Shown here: in pieces, positions 31,592 to 41,133 of the stretch
Layout of the letters: every line of letters begins with the position of its first letter
Numbering within the stretch: position 1 is the first letter of the stretch
Source of the DNA: Candidatus Woesearchaeota archaeon
Lineage (GTDB): Archaea > Nanobdellota > Nanobdellia > Woesearchaeales > DSVV01
Length of the DNA stretch: 50,244 nucleotides
Assembly: GCA_018303075.1 (NCBI GenBank)
Contig: JAGVYW010000033.1
Location: forward strand, 1-50,244
Direction of reading: 5' to 3'
Translations under genes and position numbers: made by a program
Notes under the pieces: generated by a model
The model's input: the letters and a program-made list of their open reading frames with translations, nothing else
What the model was told of the DNA's origin: nothing
Databases searched by the model: none

Positions 31592-33448
31592 TTGTCATGG
31601 ATTAATACAGCATTACAGTATATTGATAATCAGGCGGGGTTATATGCATTTATTGCTGTTATTCTGGTTGTTTTGATTTATTTAATTAAGCCTAAACCTA
31701 AAGACAAAACAATACCTTCATTAATATTTATCATGAAACAAAGCGGCAAGGCAAAAAAGCAGTCTTTCTTTAGAAGATTAGTGAGTGAAGTGTTATTCTT
31801 TATGCATCTCTTAATCATTATGTTGCTTGCTGCATCTGCAACGCAGCCATTTTTCTTTTCAGATTTACAAGTCAATGCAGAAAATACTGTGTTAGTTTTA
31901 GATATTTCTGCAAGCATGACGACAAAAGATGGATTTAGCACTAGATTTGAAAGAATGCAAAGTGAAGCAAAAAGCAATCTCGATGGAAAAATAAGCATCA
32001 TTCTTGCGGGTAATGAACCATTTGTTGTATTAGATGGTGGAAAAAAAAGTGATGCAGTATCTATTATAGAAAGTATTATGCCAACTGCATCATTATCAAA
32101 TATAGGTAATTCAATTCTTACAGCAAATGATATGCTTAAAGAAAAAAAAGGTATTATTGTTGTAATCAGTGATTTTATCGGAACAGAAGGTCTTGAAGCT
32201 GATGTTGCAAAGAAAACAGTTGAAGCAAAAGGAAAAACAATCAAATTTATCGACTTAAAAAAAACTAATGCGAAGAGCGTAGGCATTGTTGATTTGCAGT
32301 TGGATGATGATAAAGTTATTGCAGCAATACACAATTATAATACTGAAGAAGAAATAGTTACAGTCAAGTTTAATCAAGACTCAACACAGCAAGTGAAAGT
32401 TTCTTCTGATATGTCAACAAAAGTTAGTTTTAAACCATTGCAAGGAATTAATAAGCTCTCAATTGATGTAAATAGTGGAAATGATTATTTTCTTTTAGAT
32501 AATACAGTCTATATAAGTTATCCAGTAATTGAAGAAAAGAAAATATTATTGATATCTAATAAACCTAAAAACGCAATTCTTCCAGCATTACAGGCATACA
32601 AAGACAGCTGGAATAGCCATATCTCAATTGATGTTGCAGAGCCGCCAAAACTGCCTATTATAAATCATGATTTAATTATCATAGACGGGTTTGAAAAAAC
32701 AAAACTTCCAAATGCAGTTATAGAAAATATTGAAAAACTTATTAATAAAGGTAAAACTAATTTAATTGTTACACCACAAGATGATCTTAAAGAAACAAAG
32801 ATTGCAAAAATATTTCCATTTGAAATTCTAGGCAAAGGCAATGAAACTGAGGTATTTAATCAATTGGCTGTATCTGAAATAACAAAGGATGTTAGTTTTT
32901 CAAAAGTAAATAAATATCTACGTGTACGTATTACAGATAATAAACCAATTACATTGGCAGCTACACCTGATAATGATTCAATTATTTTTATAAGCGGTTA
33001 TGGAGCAGGTTTTATTATGTATTATGGTATTTATGATCAAGAAAGTAATTTTAAATATCAGATATCTTATCCAATATTCTGGCAGCAAACTATTGATTAT
33101 ATGCTGAATAAGCAAAGTCTTCAAACATTGAATTATAAGATTCATGATAAATTATTATACGAAGATGCTATGCAGATACAAACACCAACAAAAAGCATCA
33201 AATCAGCTTTGATTGATTTTGATGAAGTTGGCGTATACAAAATAAAAAATAAAGATATTGCTGTAAACTTATTGAATAAAAAAGAATCAAATGTAAATAC
33301 AGTAAATGATGCAGCAAGCAATGAACAGTTTGATTTAGAAGGATCTCAATCAAAAGAAAAGACTAGACTGCTTCCTTATATCGTCTATGCAATTCTTGCA
33401 TTTTTGTTTATAGAATTGTTGTACATAAAAGTTCGCGGTGATTTATGA
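31592..33448 (+). CDS. BatA-like protein with von Willebrand factor A domain
   Basis: The 618-residue protein opens with the BatA N-terminal layout: a helix at about 14-32, KPKPKDKTIPSL, then FRRLVSEVLFFMHLLIIM as the second helix (about 65-90). A VWA domain follows with an intact MIDAS, D104-x-S106-x-S108 in LVLDISASM. The extracytoplasmic middle is long, and a final helix is at about 597-613. In the MoxR/Bat systems such proteins sit in the membrane beside a MoxR ATPase and act in stress or protein assembly. The start is TTG with GGGTG upstream (31579-31583). It overlaps the next gene by 4 bases. Confidence 0.82.
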   Translation: MSWINTALQYIDNQAGLYAFIAVILVVLIYLIKPKPKDKTIPSLIFIMKQSGKAKKQSFFRRLVSEVLFFMHLLIIMLLAASATQPFFFSDLQVNAENTVLVLDISASMTTKDGFSTRFERMQSEAKSNLDGKISIILAGNEPFVVLDGGKKSDAVSIIESIMPTASLSNIGNSILTANDMLKEKKGIIVVISDFIGTEGLEADVAKKTVEAKGKTIKFIDLKKTNAKSVGIVDLQLDDDKVIAAIHNYNTEEEIVTVKFNQDSTQQVKVSSDMSTKVSFKPLQGINKLSIDVNSGNDYFLLDNTVYISYPVIEEKKILLISNKPKNAILPALQAYKDSWNSHISIDVAEPPKLPIINHDLIIIDGFEKTKLPNAVIENIEKLINKGKTNLIVTPQDDLKETKIAKIFPFEILGKGNETEVFNQLAVSEITKDVSFSKVNKYLRVRITDNKPITLAATPDNDSIIFISGYGAGFIMYYGIYDQESNFKYQISYPIFWQQTIDYMLNKQSLQTLNYKIHDKLLYEDAMQIQTPTKSIKSALIDFDEVGVYKIKNKDIAVNLLNKKESNVNTVNDAASNEQFDLEGSQSKEKTRLLPYIVYAILAFLFIELLYIKVRGDL

Positions 33449-35823
33449 TGGATATCAGTATGTTTTTTTCATTGAAGTTTGAAAGGATCTATATGCTTTT
33501 CTTATTTATACCGTTATTTGTAATAATGCTTATCTTGTTAATCATTAATTTTGTTCACTTTGATGAAATTGAAAAAAGAAGAAAAAGAAAACAAAGATTC
33601 TGGATATTTATCTCACGTTCAGCAATAATTGGATTATTAGTGATTGCATTGACATCCCCTTTTCTGGAGAAGAAAGAATCTAGCGATGGAAATCCAGAGA
33701 TTGTGCTGCTCTATGATAACTCAAGTTCCATGCAGTTGTATAATCTTGATATTGATGCTTTCAAAAAACAATTAGAAGATAAAGTACCAACACAAGTAAA
33801 ATATATTGGAAATGAAATCTCTTCGCCGATTGGAGATGAAATATTTAAGCAATTGCATAAAAAGAATCTCTTGCTCATAAGTGATGGAAACAATCAAAAA
33901 GGCAGTATTGCACTACATGATGTCGCAGTATTAGCAAATAAATTCAATACCACTATAAATGTGCTTAAACTTGACGAGAATAAAAAAGATACTTCTATAA
34001 TCATCGATGGTGCAAAGATAGCAATAATCGATACAGAATATCCATTTAAGTTTGCTCTGGATAATCTTAAAGAAACTGGAAGGGTACAAGTTATTGTAGA
34101 TAATAAAGTAATATTTGATAAAGATGTTTCTGTTGATAAAATACCATTATCATATAAGTTCACAACATTAGGAGATCATATTATTATTGCAAAGTTTATG
34201 AGCAAAGATAATAAAGAAGGCAAAGATCATTTTGAGATAAATAATATCTATTACAAAGTTGTTGAGGTTGTTGAAAAGCCAAAAGTACTTTATATCTCTT
34301 CAAAAACATCAATTATTGATGATATATTGCAGCTAAGATATAATGTGGTGAAACAAACAACATTGCCGCAATCATTGGATGGTTATTTTGCGATTGTTGT
34401 AAATGATAGAATGAATGCAATTACTGAAGAAGAATCAAAAAAAATTGAAAGTTTTGTAGATGATGGAAATGGCTTAGTTGTTATAGGAGGAGAGAATTCA
34501 TTTAATGTACCATCACATCTTGATCTGCTGCTTCCTGTGCAAATGGGAGCAAAAGAAGAGAAAAATATTGTGTTTAATTTCTTATTATTGCTTGATGCTT
34601 CAGGATTTACGCCGGAACAGCTTTCTGCAGAGGAGCAGGTTGCAACACAAATCTTGCTGCAGTTGAATAAAAGAAAAGAAAGAATCAATGCTGGCATTAT
34701 GAGATTTGCACATGATACTAAGATTATTTCTGATTTTGCAGACATTAGTTTAGCAGATGCAATGGTCAAGAAAATGATTGATTTTGATGATGTTTCAATT
34801 ATTGAGGGTGTTGTTTGGTACAGGCCAGCTAATCTTGATGTTGGAATTCGAAGAGCTGGAGAAATGTACAAGAATTTCGAGGGAAACAATAATATCATTG
34901 TAATTACGGATGGAGCAATCAAAGAGGATGTGCTGTTAGGGGCAATTGAATATATTAAAGCATATCGTGATAAAGGAATAAGGATTCATAGTTATCATCA
35001 TCAGAGTTTATTTTTGGATGATAATGCATTAATTCCAAGCAGACAAGCTATTTCATCTTATGGCAGAGGATTGTATATTAAGGAGATTACTGATATTGAC
35101 AAGCTTTTTGAAAAAAATCTCATTATTTCTGATCAAAATCATTGGATTACATATGGACTGCCTAAACTAGATGCAAGTCTTGTAAAATATAACAAAGTAA
35201 TTCCTACAGCTTATGGGCAGACACTTGTTACAACTGGAACAGGTGTGCCAATAATAACAACAAACAGCTATAATAGGGTTGCTGTTATCTCAACAGATGA
35301 TGGTACAGAATGGGCGCAGCAACTTTTTTCAAAGAATAATCTTTATTTGTCATATAGAGTATTTGATTGGGCTGTAGGTGATCCAAATAGAAATAAAGAG
35401 AGTTATGTAAAAGTTGAAGATGCAATAGTTAATCAAAAAACATTAGTAAACTACAAAGGCAAATCTGCTCCTGTTTCTGACAGATGTAATTTTGTTGCTG
35501 TTGAAGATTATTATGAATGTTATATTGTTCCAACAACAATTGGACTTGATGAAATATTAAAAAAGAAATTTAATGTGAATTATCCTGAAGAATATATTGA
35601 TATGGGTTATAATGAGGATGAGCTTAAAGTTCTTGCTCAGAAAACAAGCGGCAATTTTTTTACAAGCAGTGATATACAAAATATAGTTGAAAAGACCAAA
35701 AATAGCGCAAAAGTTGATATTGTTAAAAAGATTTATATAGACTGGTATTTTGTTATTGCTGCTATTATTATATTTTTAACTGAAATAATCATACGTAAGA
35801 TAGTTGAAAGATTAAGAGATTAG
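33445..35823 (+). CDS. BatB-like membrane protein with VWA and amidotransferase-like domains
   Basis: This 792-residue protein has two N-terminal helices (about 14-36 and 51-68). A first VWA-type domain has MIDAS D91-x-S93-x-S95 in LLYDNSSSMQ. A beta-rich domain and a class I glutamine-amidotransferase-like region (AIVVNDRMNAITEEESKKI, GLVVIGGENSF, about 310-360) follow. A second VWA-like domain (LLLLDASGFTPEQL to NIIVITDGAI) has a degenerate MIDAS. The last helix is at about 767-785. The mixture of VWA and GATase-like folds matches the large archaeal/bacterial proteins beside MoxR. It is translationally coupled to the BatA-like gene (ATGA). Confidence 0.78.
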   Translation: MMDISMFFSLKFERIYMLFLFIPLFVIMLILLIINFVHFDEIEKRRKRKQRFWIFISRSAIIGLLVIALTSPFLEKKESSDGNPEIVLLYDNSSSMQLYNLDIDAFKKQLEDKVPTQVKYIGNEISSPIGDEIFKQLHKKNLLLISDGNNQKGSIALHDVAVLANKFNTTINVLKLDENKKDTSIIIDGAKIAIIDTEYPFKFALDNLKETGRVQVIVDNKVIFDKDVSVDKIPLSYKFTTLGDHIIIAKFMSKDNKEGKDHFEINNIYYKVVEVVEKPKVLYISSKTSIIDDILQLRYNVVKQTTLPQSLDGYFAIVVNDRMNAITEEESKKIESFVDDGNGLVVIGGENSFNVPSHLDLLLPVQMGAKEEKNIVFNFLLLLDASGFTPEQLSAEEQVATQILLQLNKRKERINAGIMRFAHDTKIISDFADISLADAMVKKMIDFDDVSIIEGVVWYRPANLDVGIRRAGEMYKNFEGNNNIIVITDGAIKEDVLLGAIEYIKAYRDKGIRIHSYHHQSLFLDDNALIPSRQAISSYGRGLYIKEITDIDKLFEKNLIISDQNHWITYGLPKLDASLVKYNKVIPTAYGQTLVTTGTGVPIITTNSYNRVAVISTDDGTEWAQQLFSKNNLYLSYRVFDWAVGDPNRNKESYVKVEDAIVNQKTLVNYKGKSAPVSDRCNFVAVEDYYECYIVPTTIGLDEILKKKFNVNYPEEYIDMGYNEDELKVLAQKTSGNFFTSSDIQNIVEKTKNSAKVDIVKKIYIDWYFVIAAIIIFLTEIIIRKIVERLRD

Positions 35824-35944
35824 AATGAAATAGATTAAATTGAAATTTGCTAATCTCAAACAGATAAATATAAAAACTAAAAGATTAATAACAAATTGAA
35901 AATAAATGATAATTGAAGATAAATAGATTAGATAGGTGTGAATC

Positions 35945-36499
35945 ATGGGTTATATGAAAACTGATGTCAACTTTAAACTTCTTGGGTTAGTCATCCTTGT
36001 TGCAACAATTATTGTCATAATTGTAATAATATATCAAGCAAGTTTAGGCAAGATTAATACATCATATTCAACAATTGAGGGGGAGTTAAAATTGACTAAT
36101 GCAAATCTTACAAAAACCAATAATCTATTGTTAGAATGCAACCAAAAAGCTGAAAATCTGTCCAAAGATATAAATGAAACACAATTGTTTTTAGAAAAAG
36201 CGCAAAGTGAATACAATAAAATCTATGAGCAGACTGAAGGGGAATTATCACAGACCGAAAAAGAGTTAAAAGCTCATAAAAATCAGCTCCAAAGTGTAAA
36301 AGATCAATTGTCTGCAATAACTAATCAATTTAATAATGCAACATTGCAATTATCTGTCAAAGAAAGTGAAAATACCAAACTCTTAAAAGAGATAGAAGAT
36401 TTAGATAAGAAAAAAGAAGAATTAAAGAAACTAAAAGATAAACTTGAACATTGTGAAAATGAAGATAATACGCTTGCATGCTATAATGCAGTAAATTGA
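35945..36499 (+). CDS. Anchored coiled-coil protein
   Basis: The 184-residue protein has one membrane helix (about 12-32) and then a nearly continuous coiled coil (about 37-170), with heptads rich in E, K, L and N (LSQTEKELKAHKNQLQSVKD). Two cysteines lie near the end (HCENEDNTLAC). No catalytic motif is visible; it probably acts as a spacer or bundle-forming partner. GGTGTGAATC upstream of the ATG is a plausible ribosome-binding site. The downstream gene starts just after or overlaps its end. Confidence 0.7.
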   Translation: MGYMKTDVNFKLLGLVILVATIIVIIVIIYQASLGKINTSYSTIEGELKLTNANLTKTNNLLLECNQKAENLSKDINETQLFLEKAQSEYNKIYEQTEGELSQTEKELKAHKNQLQSVKDQLSAITNQFNNATLQLSVKESENTKLLKEIEDLDKKKEELKKLKDKLEHCENEDNTLACYNAVN

Positions 36500-36543
36500 T
36501 TTCAATTAAATATCTTTTAGGTGAATATAATAAATTAATTGAG

Positions 36544-37002
36544 GTGTTTACAATCAAAAAATTCGGAGAAGATGTCTGGAGAATTGTTTTTTTGATTATT
36601 GTAGTGCTGCTTATCCTCTTTATTGGCTATAGTTTTGATAATGGAATACAAAAAACTGAAGATATGGTCGGAAAAGCAATTGAGCTATTTGCTAAGCAAA
36701 ATCAAAAAGAAAGCCAACAAAAGCAGATAAAACCATTTTGTGAAGAATCTGACATAGTTGATACAGCAAATACTGGTTTTAATCCATTTGTAAGAGGTAA
36801 GATTGAGTATTATGGCAGAGATTCTATTGATTCAAGTAATCTAATGGCACATACAATAACAAAAATAGATCATTGCAAGAACAAGCAAATGCTGATAGAG
36901 TATTCCTGCGAAAATTATCAAAAAAATAATCAGGAATTATTTTCAATAGTTAATTGTGAATTAGGTTGTGATGAACAATTAGGAGTATGTAAAACACAAT
37001 AA
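36544..37002 (+). CDS. Anchored Cys-rich surface protein
   Basis: One membrane helix (WRIVFLIIVVLLILFIGYSF) is followed by KTEDMVGKAIEL, a motif shared with two other proteins in this cluster. The C-terminal domain is Cys-rich: HCKNKQMLIEYSC, then VNCELGCDEQLGVC. This C-x(n)-L-x-E-Y-x-C ... C-x2-GC-x(n)-C pattern recurs in secreted DPANN proteins and probably forms disulfides. The start is unclear: the frame reaches TTG 36496 and includes GTG 36544. GAGGTG at 36541-36546 followed by TTTACA points to ATC at 36553 as the real start codon, giving a natural M/I-K-K-F-G-E N-terminus. Confidence 0.68.
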   Translation: MFTIKKFGEDVWRIVFLIIVVLLILFIGYSFDNGIQKTEDMVGKAIELFAKQNQKESQQKQIKPFCEESDIVDTANTGFNPFVRGKIEYYGRDSIDSSNLMAHTITKIDHCKNKQMLIEYSCENYQKNNQELFSIVNCELGCDEQLGVCKTQ

Positions 37003-37034
37003 AAAATTATGGTTAAAGAGAGGAAGTTTTTTAT

Positions 37035-37787
37035 ATGGAAGAAATAAAGAGTGCATTGCATGAAGTGTATGGGACACAAAATAAAGTAATATTATTAACA
37101 ACATTCTTAGAATCTGTAGTCGTATTCTTAATAAGTTATACTGTTCTATTGCTTATCAACTTTTTTAAGAATATGTCAATAATAATAGCAATCGGCTATT
37201 TTTTGTATAAAAGCTATATGAGAATAAATAATAAATCATTAAGAGATGTTGAAGAGAGAAATCCGTTTCTTGCAGAAAAACTGAGAACTGCTGCAGATAC
37301 TTTGCTGTTTGATAATTTTATGGTTCAAAAATTAAGGGAAACTGTAATCAGCGATCTTTCGCAAGTAAGATTATCAACATTCATAAATGTCAAGAAATTG
37401 TTTAAAATAATCGCAATAATGTGTTTATTAGCAGTGGCAAATATATTCATAGGTATTAACCATCTGCAGATTATTGATCTTGAAGCAATTATCGGCGGGA
37501 TGGATTTTGATTTCAATCTGAGAGATAAATTATTAAAGGGATATGTATCACAATCATTATTAGATATCAATGCAGATATGAATGATATTAATAAAGATTC
37601 GCAAATACAAGAGATTGATGATCTGATGCAGCTGCGTAATCTCAATCTATTGAAAAAAAATGAAAAGCTTCCTGATGATTTGTTTAAGGCATCTGATAAA
37701 AGTTTTGAAGAAACTACTTCAAAAAAGAAAAGAATTTATATCAGGAACTACTTTACAAGTATAAGAAAAGCAGAAGTTGGCAATTAA
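37035..37787 (+). CDS. Membrane protein of the MoxR cluster, unknown family
   Basis: The 250-residue protein has two close N-terminal helices (about 22-42 and 45-62), a soluble helical part (KSLRDVEERNPFLAEKLRTA, like that of large MoxR-linked membrane proteins), a third helix (about 122-140), and an acidic soluble tail. The block EERNPFLAEKLRTAADT also appears in archaeal DUF7502/DUF4175-type proteins next to MoxR, but I am not certain of the family. GAGAGGAAG upstream (37019-37026) is the ribosome-binding site. It ends 33 bp before moxR. Confidence 0.65.
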   Translation: MEEIKSALHEVYGTQNKVILLTTFLESVVVFLISYTVLLLINFFKNMSIIIAIGYFLYKSYMRINNKSLRDVEERNPFLAEKLRTAADTLLFDNFMVQKLRETVISDLSQVRLSTFINVKKLFKIIAIMCLLAVANIFIGINHLQIIDLEAIIGGMDFDFNLRDKLLKGYVSQSLLDINADMNDINKDSQIQEIDDLMQLRNLNLLKKNEKLPDDLFKASDKSFEETTSKKKRIYIRNYFTSIRKAEVGN

Positions 37788-37820
37788 TGGTGATTAATAG
37801 TTTAAAAAGAGGTTTTTACA

Positions 37821-38801
37821 ATGATTGAAATTGAAAAATTAAAAAGAACATTTGATGCAGTATTTAATGAAACAGATAAGATTATAGTTGGACAAAGAGA
37901 TATCATAGAACAAGTTCTTGTGGCAATGTTAGCTGATAGCAACGCACTTCTTGAGAGTTATCCTGGATTAGGCAAAACATTAACTGTCAAAACATTATCT
38001 CAAGTTATGGATATGAAGTTTACAAGAATCCAATGTACTCCTGATTTAATGCCGTCAGATATTACAGGTACTGAAATTATTGAAGAATCAGGAGGGAAAA
38101 GATTCTTTAAATTCCAAGAAGGGCCAGTGTTTTCAAATATCTTATTAACAGATGAAATAAACAGAGCAACGCCAAAAACACAATCAGCTTTGTTAGAGGC
38201 AATGCAGGAGAAACAAGTAACTGTAGGAAATAAAACCTATCAGCTGGACAGGCCTTTTTTTGTATTGGCAACACAAAATCCGATTGAACAAGAGGGAACA
38301 TATCCATTACCTGAAGCGCAAACTGATAGATTTTTGTTGAAAATCAGGGTAGATTATCCAACATTTGATGAAGAAGTTGAAATTGTTAAGAGATATACTA
38401 AGATTTTAAAAGAAGATCCAATCAAAAAGATATTAGGAAAAAATTCTTTCTTAGCACTGCAAAAATTTACTAGAGAAGTGCCTATTGCTGATGATTTAGC
38501 AAAGGATGTAGTCAAAATTATCAGTTTGACAAGATCAGAAAAAGAATTCATTGAATATGGATCATCACCAAGAGCATCAATTGGGTTAATATTAGCAGCA
38601 AAAGCAACAGCATTAATGAATGGAAGAAGCCATGTTAGTGTAAAAGATATTGAAAAGATGGCATATCCTGTTTTACGGCATAGAATTATCTTAAATTTTG
38701 AAGCAGAAAGAAAAGGTTTAACAAATGATGATATCATTCGAAAGATTCTTGAAAAAACAATAGGAACAACTGACAAGGAAAAAGTGAAGAAAGAAAAGTA
38801 A
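37821..38801 (+). CDS. MoxR-family AAA+ ATPase
   Basis: The 326-residue protein has a Walker A at P48-G-L-G-K52-T53 (SYPGLGKTLTVKTL), a Walker B at LLTDEINRATPKTQSALLEAM (D111, E112), and the MoxR sensor block FFVLATQNPIEQEGTYPLPEAQTDRFLLK. The C-terminal lid has GSSPRASIGLILAAKA and RHRIILNFEAE. MoxR ATPases act as chaperones together with VWA proteins, and in several systems prepare secreted or metal-containing proteins. No DUF58 gene is seen beside it, although DUF58 is the common partner. GAGGT (37811-37815) is upstream of the ATG. Confidence 0.93.
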   Translation: MIEIEKLKRTFDAVFNETDKIIVGQRDIIEQVLVAMLADSNALLESYPGLGKTLTVKTLSQVMDMKFTRIQCTPDLMPSDITGTEIIEESGGKRFFKFQEGPVFSNILLTDEINRATPKTQSALLEAMQEKQVTVGNKTYQLDRPFFVLATQNPIEQEGTYPLPEAQTDRFLLKIRVDYPTFDEEVEIVKRYTKILKEDPIKKILGKNSFLALQKFTREVPIADDLAKDVVKIISLTRSEKEFIEYGSSPRASIGLILAAKATALMNGRSHVSVKDIEKMAYPVLRHRIILNFEAERKGLTNDDIIRKILEKTIGTTDKEKVKKEK

Positions 38802-38828
38802 TACATAATATTTTTTAACTATACAAAG

Positions 38829-38837
38829 CTTTATATA
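38829..38837 (+). promoter_or_regulatory. TATA box before the 740-residue surface protein
   Basis: CTTTATATA predicts transcription from about 38860. A GGGGAATGG stretch follows at 38884-38892 as the possible ribosome-binding site. Confidence 0.45.
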
Positions 38838-38896
38838 CCAGTAAACCTCTAATTTTCAAAAATTATATTATTATTAAAAAAAAGGGGAATGGAACT

Positions 38897-41119
38897 ATCT
38901 TAGGCTCAAAAAAAGCACAAGTTACAGTGTTTATCATAATAGGATTAGCTATAGTTGGAGCAGTTCTCGGATTTATTTATCTTTCTAATAAAATAAAGTC
39001 AGATGAGTTAATCACTTCAGATAAAGATCCTGTTTCTGCTTATGTTAGACAATGTTTAGCAGAAACAGCAAAAGAAGGATTAGTACTTCTTGGACAGCAA
39101 GGCGGGTATATATATCTTGATAATTTTGATACACTATCTGCTACTCTTGATCCAGATAATGCTGAGGTAGTACAATTATATAATGGAGCTGTTAATTTAC
39201 CTTACTGGCTCTATCAGAAAAAAGGTGATGTTTTGGATAAATCACATATGCCGCAATTGATGAAAGTATCAACAGGCGATAATTCTATGCAGGATCAACT
39301 AGAAAGATATATCTCAGAAAAACTTCCTGAATGTACAAATAAATTCAAAGCATTACAAAAAGTAAATGTGATTGTTACAGAAAAAAAAGCACCTATTGAA
39401 ACAACTGCTGTTTTTGGCGATGAAGAAACAACAATTACTGCAAAATATCAGCTTGAGATACTGCAAAAAGAAAAAGTAACTCAGCTTGACAAATTTGTGG
39501 TAACAGTTCCAGCAAGTCCAAAAAGAGCATATAATCTTGCAAAAGATATAACTGTTTATGAGCAAAATAATTATTTTTTGGAAAAGGATACTTTAAATCT
39601 AGTACATCTTTATTCTGGAGTTGATGCAGAAAAACTGCCCCCTACTTATGATTTCAGGGTTTCTCAATGCGGGGATATGATCTATTGGAATCATCCTTCT
39701 GTTTATGATAAATTTAAAAATATGCTTGTTAATAATATGGTATTCTTTGGTGTTGAAAATACAGATGACAAGAAGATAAAGATAAATGCAGAATTACAAC
39801 CTGATAAGAAAAATAGAGCAATAGAAAATGGTGTTTTTAATGGATTTATCCACAAGATTTCTGACAATAAGTACAAAGGAATGAATGTTAATTATATTTA
39901 TCAAAATAATTATCCACTTGCACTTGATCTTGGTTCTGATGGTATTCTTGAGCCAAAAACTATGGACATTAATCTATTATTCTTGAGCATCTGCATGGCA
40001 GAGTTTCATTTTGCATATGATTTTTCGTTTCCAGTAATAGCTGCTATTACAGACAAAGAATCAAAGATTGATAATGTGCCATATTTATTCCAGTTTCCTA
40101 TTAAAGTTATTGTAAAAGATAATTTAGCGCGTGTAAGGTTTAGCGATGTTCTTGGTGGAGCAGCAAAACAACAACAACAGGGAGTAAATGAATGCGGAAT
40201 TGAGCAGAGAACTTCAGGTGATATCGCTATAACTGTCAAGGATCAATTCAGCAAACCTGTTGATAATGCTCTGGTGTATTTCCAATGTGGTCCAACATTT
40301 TTGTATGATTATGACGAAAATAAGACAATAATTGGGGCTACAAAAATAGCTGATAAATGCTTCATCGGAAAAACAGTGCAAGGAAAGCTGACTGCGAAAT
40401 TCCCACCATGTATTGGCGGCTCGATTATTAATATAAAGGCAAAAGGCTATAGTGAAATTGTAGATAATATGGAGGATATTATCGAGGGAAAATCGTCTTC
40501 ACCGGAGTTTACAGTCGAGAAACTAAAAGAAGTAGAATTAAATATGCAGAAATATTTTATTGATACAACGCAGGGAATTGCACTAAATGATAAAGGTGAG
40601 GTAGTGAAGTGCTCTCCTTTAGGCAGTGCAACAAAACTTGGAAAGAAAGAACAGGTAATGGTAAAATTTGCGAATCTTGATGCTGAAACAGGTGCAATAA
40701 AGCCGCCGCCATTTGCGTTGTATACTCCTGGAAACAAGACAACTATTTATCTATTGCCTGGAAAATATGAAGTTGAACTACTCTTGACACGATTTGAAGC
40801 TTATCCTGGAGAAATGACCATCAAGAAAAATTCAGAGTCAAAACATATTCCTGCGGCAAGTTTATTTGAAAGTGGGAAAACAATATATTATCCTGAAAAA
40901 GATGTGTTATTAAAAACAGCTCTAACTGGAGGAAACAAATTTATCATGGATATCAGCGAAGATCAGTTAGCTAGTGAAAATTCGGTGTTATTATTAACTG
41001 TTTTTGACGAAGGACAGCCAAAGATTGTCGAGCAGGTAGGTGTTGCACTACAGCATAGAGAAGGATGTTATGAACTGAATAAGAATATAGCTGAACCTAG
41101 ATTTGTTAAGGTTGAATAA
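38897..41119 (+). CDS. Pilin-like anchored secreted protein, 740 residues
   Basis: The frame is open upstream of a GTG at 38927 and continues GSKKAQVTVFIIIGLAIVGA, the classic archaeal class III (pilin-type) signal with K-K-A-Q-V-T before the helix. Only a start upstream of the GTG keeps this signal. ATC at 38897, behind AAGGGG, is the best candidate; the ATG at 38889 is out of frame and stops at once. The mature part is long and mostly beta, with CNxxC-like pairs. A carboxypeptidase-regulatory/Ig-like segment (GDIAITVKDQFSKPVDNALV, about 430-515) is present. Function is unknown; it is probably a surface or pilus-tip protein maturing with help of MoxR/VWA. Confidence 0.72.
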   Translation: MLGSKKAQVTVFIIIGLAIVGAVLGFIYLSNKIKSDELITSDKDPVSAYVRQCLAETAKEGLVLLGQQGGYIYLDNFDTLSATLDPDNAEVVQLYNGAVNLPYWLYQKKGDVLDKSHMPQLMKVSTGDNSMQDQLERYISEKLPECTNKFKALQKVNVIVTEKKAPIETTAVFGDEETTITAKYQLEILQKEKVTQLDKFVVTVPASPKRAYNLAKDITVYEQNNYFLEKDTLNLVHLYSGVDAEKLPPTYDFRVSQCGDMIYWNHPSVYDKFKNMLVNNMVFFGVENTDDKKIKINAELQPDKKNRAIENGVFNGFIHKISDNKYKGMNVNYIYQNNYPLALDLGSDGILEPKTMDINLLFLSICMAEFHFAYDFSFPVIAAITDKESKIDNVPYLFQFPIKVIVKDNLARVRFSDVLGGAAKQQQQGVNECGIEQRTSGDIAITVKDQFSKPVDNALVYFQCGPTFLYDYDENKTIIGATKIADKCFIGKTVQGKLTAKFPPCIGGSIINIKAKGYSEIVDNMEDIIEGKSSSPEFTVEKLKEVELNMQKYFIDTTQGIALNDKGEVVKCSPLGSATKLGKKEQVMVKFANLDAETGAIKPPPFALYTPGNKTTIYLLPGKYEVELLLTRFEAYPGEMTIKKNSESKHIPAASLFESGKTIYYPEKDVLLKTALTGGNKFIMDISEDQLASENSVLLLTVFDEGQPKIVEQVGVALQHREGCYELNKNIAEPRFVKVE

Positions 41120-41133
41120 TTATTGGTGATTAA

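Noticed and set aside
31678-32334. Antisense frame of 218 codons on the minus strand
   Set aside because: It is the reverse of the BatA-like gene, is rich in Ser/Ile/Phe as expected of an antisense shadow, and has no promoter or known motif.
34383-34922. Antisense frame of 179 codons on the minus strand
   Set aside because: It lies inside the well-supported VWA/GATase gene, and its composition is that of a complementary-strand shadow.
38354-38806. Antisense frame of 150 codons over moxR
   Set aside because: The plus strand carries clear MoxR motifs and the minus-strand frame has none.
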